Part shown: positions 7,670 through 16,530 of the stretch, piece after piece
Layout of the letters: each line of letters opens with the position of its first letter
Numbering within the stretch: the stretch's first letter is position 1
Assembly: GCA_035551935.1 (NCBI GenBank)
Contig: DASZMJ010000661.1
Span: 1-48,354, forward strand
DNA length: 48,354 bases
Reading direction: 5' to 3'
Origin: DASZMJ01 sp035551935
GTDB lineage: Bacteria; Planctomycetota; Planctomycetia; Isosphaerales; Isosphaeraceae
Made by a program: the position numbers and the translations under genes
Notes under the pieces: model-generated
Databases searched by the model: none
The model's input: only the letters and a program-made list of their open reading frames with translations
Told to the model about the DNA's origin: nothing

Positions 7670-8782
7670 TCATGGCGACCGATCTTCGACGTACACCTCG
7701 ATGGGGAGCGGGTGATTGATCACATAGCCGCCGTAATTCGGGTCGTGCCGATCGGGCTGCACCCGGCCGTCGGCGTCCCTGGCGCGGGCGAGGAGGGTGT
7801 ATGGCCCCGGCACCGAGGGCGTGACCCAGTCGAGCTTCCAGCGTCGCCAGGCATGCCGTTCGGCGGGGTCGAGGAATTCCGCCCGCGCCCAGGTCACGCC
7901 GCCGTCGGTGCTCACGACGACCTCAGTCACCTCGGCCTCGCCCGACCACGCCGCGCCGGTGATCGTGTAGGGCGTGCTCGGCGACAGCGATTCGGAGACT
8001 CCGGGCCGTGCGATCTCGGATTTCACCCGGATCTCGCCCAAGGCGCGGCGGACGGGATATCCCTCGCCATCGTCCCAGTATCCGTAGTCCGACGTCTGCC
8101 AGTACCCTCGGAACGGCTCGCGCACGGCGCGGATCCGCGTCAGCCATTTGACCGAGGCCATGCCGTAGTGCCCGGGGACGATCGCTCGGACGGGATACCC
8201 GTGGTCCCGCGTCAGGTCGCGGCCATTCATCTGGTAGGCCACGAGGACCTCGCGCCGCATGGCCTTCTCGCGCCCGAGGCTGCGCGCGTAGGCGATGGGG
8301 TCCGGCGGTACGGGCGGCTCCGCCGGCGTTCCCCGGTCGGCGCCTTCGAGCACGACCTCGCAGGCAGCATCTTCCAGGCCCGCCCGTTCCAGCAGGACGG
8401 CCAAGGGCACTCCGGTCCATTCGGCGTTGCCGACGGCGCCGAGTCCCCACTGCGCCCCGTCGGCCTGGGGGACGAGGAAGACCCGGCTGTTGCCCGCGCA
8501 TTCCAGCGTGGCGGTCCTCGTCTCCGAGGGCATGCGTCGCAGCTCCTCGTAGCCGAGGGAGACCGGGTTGCGGACCGCCCCGTCGATCTCCAGCCGGTAG
8601 GATGCGGGCTCCAGCGGCGGGGCCGGGAAATGGCTGCGGACGTAGAACAGCGCCGACGGTGTGAGGAACGAGTCCCCCCGATCGAACGGCATCTCGAGGT
8701 TCTTCGGTTCCTTCTGTCGGACGATCATCCCCGACGAAGCGAGTCGAGCCGATCCGTGCCCGCCGTTCCCTGCCATGCTCAT
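7670..8782 (-). CDS. Sulfite oxidase-family molybdoenzyme
   Basis: A 370-residue protein with two parts: an oxidoreductase molybdopterin-binding domain (about 55-235) and a C-terminal Ig-like Mo-co dimerisation domain (about 255-365; STDGGVTWARAEF is typical). The conserved cysteine ligand to molybdenum lies in ATLECAGNSR (C95). Downstream GHYGMASVKWLTRI matches the sulfite oxidase/nitrate reductase core. AGGAG is placed 6 bases before the ATG at 8782. There is no haem domain and no clear signal peptide, so the electron acceptor is a separate protein. Sulfite is the default substrate of the family, but substrate assignment from sequence alone is weak. Confidence 0.85.
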   Translation of the reverse strand: MSMAGNGGHGSARLASSGMIVRQKEPKNLEMPFDRGDSFLTPSALFYVRSHFPAPPLEPASYRLEIDGAVRNPVSLGYEELRRMPSETRTATLECAGNSRVFLVPQADGAQWGLGAVGNAEWTGVPLAVLLERAGLEDAACEVVLEGADRGTPAEPPVPPDPIAYARSLGREKAMRREVLVAYQMNGRDLTRDHGYPVRAIVPGHYGMASVKWLTRIRAVREPFRGYWQTSDYGYWDDGEGYPVRRALGEIRVKSEIARPGVSESLSPSTPYTITGAAWSGEAEVTEVVVSTDGGVTWARAEFLDPAERHAWRRWKLDWVTPSVPGPYTLLARARDADGRVQPDRHDPNYGGYVINHPLPIEVYVEDRSP

Positions 8783-9712
8783 CGTTCATCTCCTGTCGCC
8801 GGAGGGGGCGTGAGTGTCCGGGTTTCCGCTTCGAGCCCGACAAGATCCGGCCACGTCAGGGGCGGGCGCGTGCGTCACTGAGGCTCACGGCCCCGCCGCC
8901 CAACGACCGCGACGGCCGCCGCCACTGCGGGACCGACGCGGCCTCGGGGGTGGCTTCAAGTGGCGGCCAGGACGGCCGGGGCGACCGCTCGAGGCAGCAA
9001 GCCGAGGAGTCGTCGTTCGTGGGATGAGTTCATCGGTGTTTGGCCTCGCATTCTCCAGGATCGATGGGGCGGAGAGGGCCCCCTCCGAAACCGGGACGCA
9101 ACGAGTCGAGCCCACTCATCTGATAGCCGCCGATCGCCGTCGTCAACCGTCTCCCTCTCGAACTCGGGGAGCGGGGAAGGCGGAACCTCCTCGCCGGCCT
9201 GGCCCGGGGCTCGGCTCTCGGTCGGCCCGACTCGGGAGGTCAGGTGGACATCGCCGCCGCATCCGGCCTCAGTCTTTCTTGATCGAACGCGAGGTCGCGC
9301 CGGTCATCCCGGCCGGCGCGACTCATCATCGACCCGCCCGACGGGTTTGCCTCGGGTCGACTCGTCCCCGGCCCGGGCCCGCCCCCAGGACCAGCGTCAG
9401 GCCCTGCTGCGGCTCGGCCCCCATCGTCCCCCAGAAAAACCATGAAGGGATCCACCGGATCTCGGCGTCACTCGGTGGCGATCGCAGGCTCCCCCGAAAT
9501 CCGTGACGAGCGGGCATTTTCCACCGACTTTCGAGACGCTCACCCGCGCCACACGACCCGGCCCGGTTTTCTGGAGCGATCGGCCGGCGCTTGCGGTAGA
9601 ATGGCCGCTCGATCGGCCCGCAGACTCGTCCCCGCGACGACCGGGGGGGCGGCGGGCGACGGTATCCCACGGAAGCGACCCGGACTGGACGACGACCGGA
9701 GAGCGCGCCCGC
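8783..9712. other. Long intergenic region upstream of the kinase fusion
   Basis: About 930 bases between divergently transcribed genes. The open frames here are unrelated to any domain I know and lack ribosome binding sites. The only signal I see is TAGAAT at 9597-9602, a -10-like box 111 bases before the kinase ATG, without a convincing -35. The length suits two divergent promoters plus decayed sequence. Confidence 0.5.
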
Positions 9713-12700
9713 ATGGACCCCGATTTCCCGCCACAGACGCTCTCGCCGGCCATCGACCGGGCCTGCGACGACTTCGAGGCCGCCTGGCGCGACGGCCGTC
9801 GGCCGCGGATCGAGGCGTTCCTGGCCGAGGTCGAGGAGCCCGAGCGCGCGGCCCTGTTCTACTGGATGCTCGTCCTGGAGCTGGAGCTGCGCGAGCAACT
9901 CGGTGAGCGGCCGGCGATCGCCGAGTACCTCGACCGCTTCGAGACCCATCGGCCGCTGGTCGAGCGGCTCTTCCGCGAGCCACGGCTGACCGTCGGCGGC
10001 GACGGCGGCGACGGCGACGGCGAGCCGACCCTGACGCGCAAGCAGGTCCCGCCGCCGTCGCCCGACCCGATGGAGTCGACCCGGTCGGCGACGGGCCCGC
10101 TCGGCGGGTCCAACGGCTTCGACTCGACGGTCGCCCTGCCCTCGGCCGAGCGGCGGGCGGCGGGCAAGGCCGTCGAACCCTTGCCCGAACGGTTCGGCCG
10201 CTACCGGCCGACCCGAATGCTGGCACAGGGGGGGTTTGGCCGGGTCTACCTGGCGCACGACGACGAGCTCGACCGGCCGGTCGCGATCAAGGTCCTGCGG
10301 GCCGAGGCCCTCGGCTCGTCGGGGCGGGTCGAGGCGCTGCTCGACGAGGCGCGGCGGGCGGCCCACCTGCGGCACCCGGCGATCGTCACGATCCACGACG
10401 TCGGCCGCCAGGACGACGGCACGGTCTTCGTCGTGATGGAGTACCTCGAGGGCCGGACCCTCTCGCAGCTGCTCCGCGCGGCGCGGCCGGGGCCGCGGCG
10501 GCTGGCCGAGATGCTGGCGCGGATCGCCGACGCGGTCCGCGACGCCCACCGCGCCGGCCTGGTCCACCGCGACCTGAAGCCGTCGAACATCCTGACCGAC
10601 GGCCGCGGCGAGCCGTACCTGGCCGACTTCGGCCTGGCCGTCGACGGCGACGCGCTGCGGCAGAAGCTCGGCGAGGTCGAGGGGACGCCCTCCTACATGG
10701 CCCCCGAACAGGTCCGCGGCGAGGCCCACCGGCTCGACGGCCGGACCGACCTCTGGGCCCTCGGGGTCATCCTCTACCAGGGCCTGACCGGCCGCCACCC
10801 CTTCGCGCGGGGCGTGCGCGAGCGGACCTTCGAGGCGATCCTCCACGAGGACCCCGAGCCGCCGCGCCAGCTCGAGCCGACGGCCCCCCGCGAACTGGAG
10901 CGGATCTGCCTGAAGTGCCTGGCCAAGCGGATGGCCGACCGCTACCGCGACGCCGCCGAGCTGGCCGAGGACCTGAGGAGCTGGCTGGCCGCCGACGCCG
11001 CCGGCCGGGTCGGCTCGGCCGCCGCCCCGGCCCCGGCGCGGGTCGTCCCCAAGGGCCTGCGGGCCTTCGACGCCGACGACGCCGAGTTCTTCCTGGCGCT
11101 GTTGCCGGGCCCCCGCGACCGCGACGGCCTGCCCGAGTCGATCCGGTTCTGGAAGGCGCGGATCGAGGAGCGCGACGGGGCGAAGACCTTCAGCGTCGGC
11201 CTGCTCTACGGCCCGACCGGCTGCGGCAAGTCGTCGTTCGTCAAGGCGGGCCTCCTGCCCCGGCTCGGCGCCCACGTGCGGCCGGTCGTCGTCGAGGCGA
11301 CGCCCGAGGGGACCGAGGCGCGGCTGCTGGCGGCCTTGCGGCGCGAGTTCCCGGGCCTGGCCGGCGCCGGCGACCTGGCCGAGGCGGTGGCCCTGCTCCG
11401 CGAGGGGTGGTCCTTGCCGCCGGGGGACAAGGCGCTGATCGTCCTCGACCAGTTCGAGCAGTGGCTGCACGCCCACCCCGACGGCCACGACGACGAGCTG
11501 GTCGCGGCCCTCCGGCAGTGCGACGGCGGCCGGGCGCAGGCGCTGGTGCTGGTCCGCGACGACTTCTGGATGGCGATCGGCCGGTTCTTCAAGGCCGTCG
11601 AGGTCGGCCTGGCCGACGGCGGCAACGCGGCGGCCGTCGAGCTGTTCGACGCGGCCCACGCGCGGCGGGTGCTCGTCGAGCTCGGCCGCGCGCTGGGGCG
11701 GCTGCCCCGGGACGGCCCGACGGCCGCCGACGCGGCCCGCTTCCTCGACCGCGCCGTCGAGGGCCTGGCCGAGCCCAACGGCCGGATCATCCCCGTCCGC
11801 CTCGTGCTCTTCGCCGAGATGGTCCGCGACCGCCCCTGGACCCCGGCGACGCTCCGCGCCCTGGGGGGCATCGAGGGCGTGGGCGTGACCTTCCTCGAGG
11901 AGACCTTCTGCGTCGCCTCGGCCCCGCCGGCGCACCGCCAGCACCGCGAGGCGGCCCAGGCCGTGCTCAAGGCGCTCTTGCCCGAGCCGGCCTCGACGAT
12001 CAAGGGGGCGGCGCGGCCCGCCGACGACCTCCGCCGCGCCGCCGGCTACGCCGAGCGGCCCGACGACTTCGACGCCCTGATGCGGCTGCTCGACACCGAG
12101 CTGCGCATGGTCACGCCCAGCGAGCCCGACCCCGACGCCCCCGCCGCCGGGACGTCGTACCAGCTCACGCACGACTACCTGATCCCGGCGCTGCGGCAAT
12201 GGCTGACGCGCAAGCAGCGCGAGACCCGCCGCGGCCGCGCCGAGCTGCGGCTGGCGAACTTGACGGCCCTCTGGCGCGACCGGCCCGACCGCCGCCCGCT
12301 CCCCGCGGCGATCGACTGGCTGGAGATCCTCTGGCAGACCCGCGCCGCGAACTGGTCCGTCGACGAGCGGCGGATGATGCGGGTCGCGACGCGGCACCAC
12401 GTCCGCCGCGCCGCCGCGGCCGCGGCGCTGGTCGTGGCCCTCACCGCCGTCGGCCTGATGGCCTACGACCGCTGGCACGCCGCGGCCCTGCTGCGGCAGA
12501 CGCTGGGGGCCGACTTCGGCGTGCTCCCCAGGCTCTTGCCCGAGGTGGAGCAGCACCGCAACCAGCTCCGCGGCGACCTGGAGCGGATCGAGGCCCGGCC
12601 CGGCGCCGACCCCAGGGCCCGCGAGGTCGCCGGCGTGCTCCTGTTCCTCGACCGGCCGAACCGGGACCGCGCCGACTTCCTCCACGCGCGGCTGCCGGGC

Positions 12701-14473
12701 GCCGGGCCCGACGAGCTGGACGTGATCGCCGGGGCCCTGGCCCGCCACTCCCGCGACGCCGGGGCCGACGAGCTGGCCGGCGTGCTCGGCAGCGACGACG
12801 TGACCGCCTCGGCGCGGCTGCGGGCGGCCTGCGCCCTGGCCCGCGTCGGCCCGGATTGGCCCGGCTGGGAGGCCGCGGCGCCGGCCGTCGTCCGGGCGCT
12901 GCTGGCCGAGGACCGCCGCACCTTCGGCCGCTGGTTCGAGCTGCTCGACCCGGTCGCGCGGCGGCTGCTGCCGGCCCTGGCCGGCGCCTGCCGCGAGGAG
13001 GGGCTCGACGCGGCGACCCACGCCCTGGCCGCCGAGGCCGCCGCCGTCGCGCTGGCCCGGTCGTCCGACCCGGCCCTGGATCTGGCCCACCTGGCCGTCG
13101 CGGTGCCGCCCGAGGCCCTCCCGCCGCTGTCCCGCGAGCTCGCCCGCCAGCGCGACCGCGGCCGCGCGGTCGCCTTCCTCGAGGGCGTCCTGGCCGAGCA
13201 CGAGGACGTCGAGCCGTGCCGGGAAGTACGGGCCCACCGCCAGGCCAACGCCGCGCTGACCCTGCTGATCCTCGGGAGGCCCGACCGGCTCTGGCCGCTG
13301 CTGCGGCACCGCGACGACCCGACGCTCCGCGCCCTGCTGATCGAGCGGCTGGCCGAGCCCGAGGTCGACACCAGGGCCCTGCTCGACCGACTCCGGCCGC
13401 GGCCGGCCGACGCCGCCGAGCGGCAGGCCCTGCTGATGGCCCTGGCCGAGGTCGGCCCCGACCGGCTCGTCGGCCACGCCCGCGCCGAGGCCCTCGACTT
13501 GGCCGCGGCGCTGCACCGCGACGACCCCGACCCCGGCGTCCACGCCGCCGCCGAGCTCTTGCTCCGCCGTCAGAAGGAGCCCCGGCGGCTCGCCCCGCGC
13601 CGCGAGGCCCCCGGGCCCCGGCCCGGCTTCGGCTGGTACGACGGCCCCAACGGCCACACCTTCGTCGTCCTGCGCACGCCGGGGGCGTTCCTCATGGGCA
13701 CCCCCGAGGGCGACCCCTGGTACAACCACACCGAGTTCCGCCACGTCCGCCGGATCGACCGCTCCCTCGCCGTCGCGACGACCGAGACGACCCTCGCCCA
13801 GTTCCTGAAGTTCGACCCCGACCAGGCCGGCCGCCAAGACGAGACCTACGGCAGCAGTGAGCCCGCCTGCCCGGTCGCCAACATCACCTGGTACCAGGCC
13901 GCCCGCTACTGCAACTGGCTCAGCGAGCGGGCCGGCATCCCGCGCGACCAGTGGTGCTATCCCGAGCCGGTCGAGCCGGGCATGGTCGTGCCCGCCGACG
14001 CGATCGACCGGGCCGGCTACCGCCTGCCGACCGAGCCCGAGTGGGAGTACGCCTGCCGCGCCGGCACCCTCACCCTCCGCCCGTTCGGCCAGACCAACGA
14101 GCTGCTGTCGCGCTACGCCTGGACCCACCTCAACGCCGGCGAGCTCGCCCACCCGGTGGCCCGGCTCCTGCCCAACGAGTTCGGCCTCTTCGACATGCTG
14201 GGCAACACCTGGGAGTGGTGCCACGAGGGCCCGCCCGCCGCCCACGGCGGCACCTACGAGCCGGACTACACGCCGGGGACCGCCGAGCATCCGGCCGCCG
14301 ACCGCCCCGGCGAGCAGGTGCTCGAGCCGAACTCCTACCGCCTGGCCCGCGGCGGTGCCTTCGACTTCGCCCCCTCGCTGGCCCGCTCCGGCCGGCGGTT
14401 CTGCCTGGAGGGGTGGTTCGGCCGGCCCTACGAAGGGTTCCGCGTCGTCCGTACCCTCCCGGACAAAGATTAA
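9713..14473 (+). CDS. Ser/Thr kinase - STAND ATPase - TM - HEAT-like - FGE-like fusion protein
   Basis: A 1586-residue multidomain protein. Residues 1-90 are the acidic planctomycete kinase leader. The kinase domain spans 161-425, with K193, the H285-R286-D287 loop (HRDLKPSN) and D305 of DFG, so it should be active. A STAND-type P-loop ATPase follows: Walker A GPTGCGKSS at 500-508 and Walker B ALIVLDQFE with D579. One membrane helix lies near 901-920. Alanine/leucine-rich HEAT-like helices fill about 930-1300. The C-terminus (about 1310-1586) is a formylglycine-generating-enzyme/SUMF1 fold (GYRLPTEPEWEYACRAG, GNTWEWC, LARGGAFDF). The two cysteines FGE uses near RGGSF are absent, so it is probably a binding fold and not an enzyme. 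The ATG at 9713 is used because upstream sequence looks non-coding; GGAG is about 12 bases away. Confidence 0.88.
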   Translation: MDPDFPPQTLSPAIDRACDDFEAAWRDGRRPRIEAFLAEVEEPERAALFYWMLVLELELREQLGERPAIAEYLDRFETHRPLVERLFREPRLTVGGDGGDGDGEPTLTRKQVPPPSPDPMESTRSATGPLGGSNGFDSTVALPSAERRAAGKAVEPLPERFGRYRPTRMLAQGGFGRVYLAHDDELDRPVAIKVLRAEALGSSGRVEALLDEARRAAHLRHPAIVTIHDVGRQDDGTVFVVMEYLEGRTLSQLLRAARPGPRRLAEMLARIADAVRDAHRAGLVHRDLKPSNILTDGRGEPYLADFGLAVDGDALRQKLGEVEGTPSYMAPEQVRGEAHRLDGRTDLWALGVILYQGLTGRHPFARGVRERTFEAILHEDPEPPRQLEPTAPRELERICLKCLAKRMADRYRDAAELAEDLRSWLAADAAGRVGSAAAPAPARVVPKGLRAFDADDAEFFLALLPGPRDRDGLPESIRFWKARIEERDGAKTFSVGLLYGPTGCGKSSFVKAGLLPRLGAHVRPVVVEATPEGTEARLLAALRREFPGLAGAGDLAEAVALLREGWSLPPGDKALIVLDQFEQWLHAHPDGHDDELVAALRQCDGGRAQALVLVRDDFWMAIGRFFKAVEVGLADGGNAAAVELFDAAHARRVLVELGRALGRLPRDGPTAADAARFLDRAVEGLAEPNGRIIPVRLVLFAEMVRDRPWTPATLRALGGIEGVGVTFLEETFCVASAPPAHRQHREAAQAVLKALLPEPASTIKGAARPADDLRRAAGYAERPDDFDALMRLLDTELRMVTPSEPDPDAPAAGTSYQLTHDYLIPALRQWLTRKQRETRRGRAELRLANLTALWRDRPDRRPLPAAIDWLEILWQTRAANWSVDERRMMRVATRHHVRRAAAAAALVVALTAVGLMAYDRWHAAALLRQTLGADFGVLPRLLPEVEQHRNQLRGDLERIEARPGADPRAREVAGVLLFLDRPNRDRADFLHARLPGAGPDELDVIAGALARHSRDAGADELAGVLGSDDVTASARLRAACALARVGPDWPGWEAAAPAVVRALLAEDRRTFGRWFELLDPVARRLLPALAGACREEGLDAATHALAAEAAAVALARSSDPALDLAHLAVAVPPEALPPLSRELARQRDRGRAVAFLEGVLAEHEDVEPCREVRAHRQANAALTLLILGRPDRLWPLLRHRDDPTLRALLIERLAEPEVDTRALLDRLRPRPADAAERQALLMALAEVGPDRLVGHARAEALDLAAALHRDDPDPGVHAAAELLLRRQKEPRRLAPRREAPGPRPGFGWYDGPNGHTFVVLRTPGAFLMGTPEGDPWYNHTEFRHVRRIDRSLAVATTETTLAQFLKFDPDQAGRQDETYGSSEPACPVANITWYQAARYCNWLSERAGIPRDQWCYPEPVEPGMVVPADAIDRAGYRLPTEPEWEYACRAGTLTLRPFGQTNELLSRYAWTHLNAGELAHPVARLLPNEFGLFDMLGNTWEWCHEGPPAAHGGTYEPDYTPGTAEHPAADRPGEQVLEPNSYRLARGGAFDFAPSLARSGRRFCLEGWFGRPYEGFRVVRTLPDKD

Positions 14474-14585
14474 CCGTCCGCATGTCGACACTTGACTTTT
14501 GCGAACCGCTCGCGGACGATCGGGCGGCGCGACGGCGTCGCGGCCGTCGCCACGATCCCAACCCGAGTCGAAAGGAGCCGGGGCC

Positions 14586-15134
14586 TTGGCACTCGACACC
14601 GAACAGCGCGTGGCCATGCAACTGGCGGGGACCGTGCCGATCCCCTCGCCGACCCCGGCGGTCGGCTCGGTGACGATCGTCGCCCCGCTCGACGCCGGCG
14701 GCAAGCCGGGCGAGGACCTGTTCCTGCGGGTCGACCACCGCGTCAACAAGAAGCTGGTCGTCCGGCGGCACGTCCGGGTCGCCGACGTCCGGCTGGTCCA
14801 GGCGCCCCGCGGCCTCTTCGACGGCACGCCGATGATGCGCGGCAGCCTGGCGCCCGACCCCCGCCACGGCGAGTGGGAGAGCCGCGCCACCGCCGAGGTC
14901 GCGGCCCTGGCCCTTGAGAAGGTCGCCAAGCAGGCGGCCTCCAACGGCAACGGCCACCACAACGGCGAGCTGGCCGTCGCCTGGCTCTCGCACGCGATCG
15001 TCCACGTCCCCGAGGCGGCGCCGGTGCTGTTGAACGTCGAGGCGGGCATGACCGCCGCCGAGGCCGCCGAGTACTACCCGCCGGTCGGCGTCGCGGGCTG
15101 CGCCCCGCGGCCCTACGAAGAGCGGCCATGCTGA
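14586..15134 (+). CDS. Hypothetical 182-residue protein with Cys-ended C-terminus
   Basis: I do not recognise a family. The TTG at 14586 is preferred: AAAGGAG lies about 10 bases upstream, and residues before it have low-complexity composition. The protein begins LALDTEQRVAMQLAGTVPIP, has a beta-rich middle (TIVAPLDAGG, LFLRVDHRVNKKLVVRRHVR), an Asn/Gly/His stretch (NGNGHHNG) and ends GCAPRPYEERPC. It follows the kinase fusion by 112 bases and overlaps the next gene by 7 bases, so the two are translationally coupled. It has no signal peptide or membrane helix. The coupling to a glycosyltransferase suggests it is a partner or substrate, which is inference only. Confidence 0.6.
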   Translation: MALDTEQRVAMQLAGTVPIPSPTPAVGSVTIVAPLDAGGKPGEDLFLRVDHRVNKKLVVRRHVRVADVRLVQAPRGLFDGTPMMRGSLAPDPRHGEWESRATAEVAALALEKVAKQAASNGNGHHNGELAVAWLSHAIVHVPEAAPVLLNVEAGMTAAEAAEYYPPVGVAGCAPRPYEERPC

Positions 15135-16519
15135 TGGACGACGTCGACGTGATCCTGATCCGACGCGACGACAGCCCGCCGCCGGCGGCCGTCGCGCGCG
15201 CCCTGGCCGCCCAGCGCGGCGTGCGGCCGCGGCTCCACCGCGTCGTCGGGGCGCCCCGGCCCGACGAGCCGAACCGCTGGGCCACGATCGCCCGCGCCCG
15301 CAACGCCGGCCGCCGCCTCGGCTCGAGCCCCTGGGCCTTCTTCCTCGACGACGACGTCGTCCTCGAGCCCGACTGCCTCGCGACCCTGGTCGACGGCCTC
15401 CGCCGCCGGCCCGAGTTCGCCGCCCTGGCCGCCGACTACCTCGGCGAGTCGCGCCGCGACGGCTTCGTCGCCGACGACGTCGCCATCCCCCGCCACGTCG
15501 CCGCCGGCGCCATCCTCTTCCGCCGCGAGGTGCTCGCCTTCGTCCCCTTCCGCTGGCAAGTCGACAAGTGCGAATGCCAGTGCTGCTGCGACGACCTCCG
15601 TCGCGCCGGCTTCGGTATCGGCTACCTCCGCGGGGCCGGGGCCCGGCACGAGCCGTCCTTGACCGCCGACCACCGCCACCACGGGGCCGCGGCCGGAGCG
15701 GCGACGGCCCCGACGACGAGCGTCCCGGCCTTGCCCGGCCGGGTGCTGGCGGCGTTCGACCGCGCCCACATGACGAAGTTCCGCAAGGTCTTCCTCGCCA
15801 CGCTCCGCGCCTCGGGCAACGCCGAGCCGGTCACCGCCGTCGTCTACGGCGCGACGCCCAGCGAGGTCAACCTCTTGGCGATGCTGCCGGGCGTCGCGGT
15901 CGTCGCCCTGCCGGCCAACGGCGTCAAGACGCCGATCCGCCGCCTCCGCGACTTCCCCCGGCTCCTGGCCCGCTGGCCCGCGCACACCCCGGTCGCCTAC
16001 TGGGACGCGGGCGACGTCTGGTTCCAGGGCCGGCTCGACCCGCTCTGGGCGATCGCGCGGGCCCACCCCGACCGCCTGCTCGCCGCCCGCGAGCCGGCCA
16101 GCCACCCGGTCAACTGGGCGGTCGCGATGTGGACCGAGTCGATCGCCGACCCCGCCGCCCGCGCCCATGCCGTCGGCCTGCTGACGACCCACCCGTTCCT
16201 CAACAGCGGCTTCGCCGCCGGCACCGCCGGGGCCCTGGTCCGCTACTTCGAGGAGGCCGACCGCCTCCGCCACTCCCCCGCCCTTTACGGCACCAGCGAC
16301 TGGGGCGACCAGACCGCGTTGAACCTCTACTGCCACGCCGACCCGTCCCGCTGGCACGAGGTCTCCGACGCCTGGAACTACTGCCTCTACTTCCGCCCCC
16401 GCGACGCCTACCGCGCCCTCCCCGACGGCCGCCTCGCCGCCACCAACGGCCAAGCCGTCGTCGCCGTCCACGGCAACGGCCGCTCCTCGCGGCGGACGGA
16501 GCTGGCGGTCGTTTATTGA
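15128..16519 (+). CDS. Two-domain glycosyltransferase
   Basis: A 463-residue protein with two GT-A-like halves. The N-terminal half (1-200) is GT2-like: NRWATIARARNAGRRLGSSP then FFLDDDVVLEPD, with D74-D75-D76 as the nucleotide-sugar/metal motif. The second half (about 225-445) has YWDAGDVWF (D293-A-G-D296, a DxD-like site), then HPFLNSGFAAGTAGAL and DQTALNLYC, a pattern of LARGE/PLOD-type and GT8-like transferases. A cluster of five cysteines in seven residues (CECQCCC, 148-154) lies at the end of domain one and is unusual for a cytoplasmic enzyme. The ATG overlaps the previous stop. An in-frame ATG at 15134 is an alternative start. Confidence 0.75.
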   Translation: MLMDDVDVILIRRDDSPPPAAVARALAAQRGVRPRLHRVVGAPRPDEPNRWATIARARNAGRRLGSSPWAFFLDDDVVLEPDCLATLVDGLRRRPEFAALAADYLGESRRDGFVADDVAIPRHVAAGAILFRREVLAFVPFRWQVDKCECQCCCDDLRRAGFGIGYLRGAGARHEPSLTADHRHHGAAAGAATAPTTSVPALPGRVLAAFDRAHMTKFRKVFLATLRASGNAEPVTAVVYGATPSEVNLLAMLPGVAVVALPANGVKTPIRRLRDFPRLLARWPAHTPVAYWDAGDVWFQGRLDPLWAIARAHPDRLLAAREPASHPVNWAVAMWTESIADPAARAHAVGLLTTHPFLNSGFAAGTAGALVRYFEEADRLRHSPALYGTSDWGDQTALNLYCHADPSRWHEVSDAWNYCLYFRPRDAYRALPDGRLAATNGQAVVAVHGNGRSSRRTELAVVY

Positions 16520-16530
16520 GAACCTAAGCT

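Noticed and set aside
8814..9506. A possible gene of about 230 codons upstream of the kinase fusion
   Set aside because: No ribosome binding site, no domain and Arg/Pro/Gly-rich random composition; the overlapping frames in other registers look equally plausible.
13640..14473. Diversity-generating retroelement target (FGE-type variable domain)
   Set aside because: No reverse transcriptase, no template repeat and no accessory gene are visible within the window.
13640..14473. Active formylglycine-generating enzyme
   Set aside because: The fold signatures are there but the two cysteines needed near the RGGSF-type motif are replaced, so enzymatic activity is not supported.
9326..15049. A continuous antisense frame of about 1900 codons opposite the kinase fusion
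   Set aside because: High-GC codon bias keeps the complementary frame free of stops. It shows only Gly/Arg/Val-rich sequence without a domain, and the sense strand has clear kinase, ATPase and FGE motifs.
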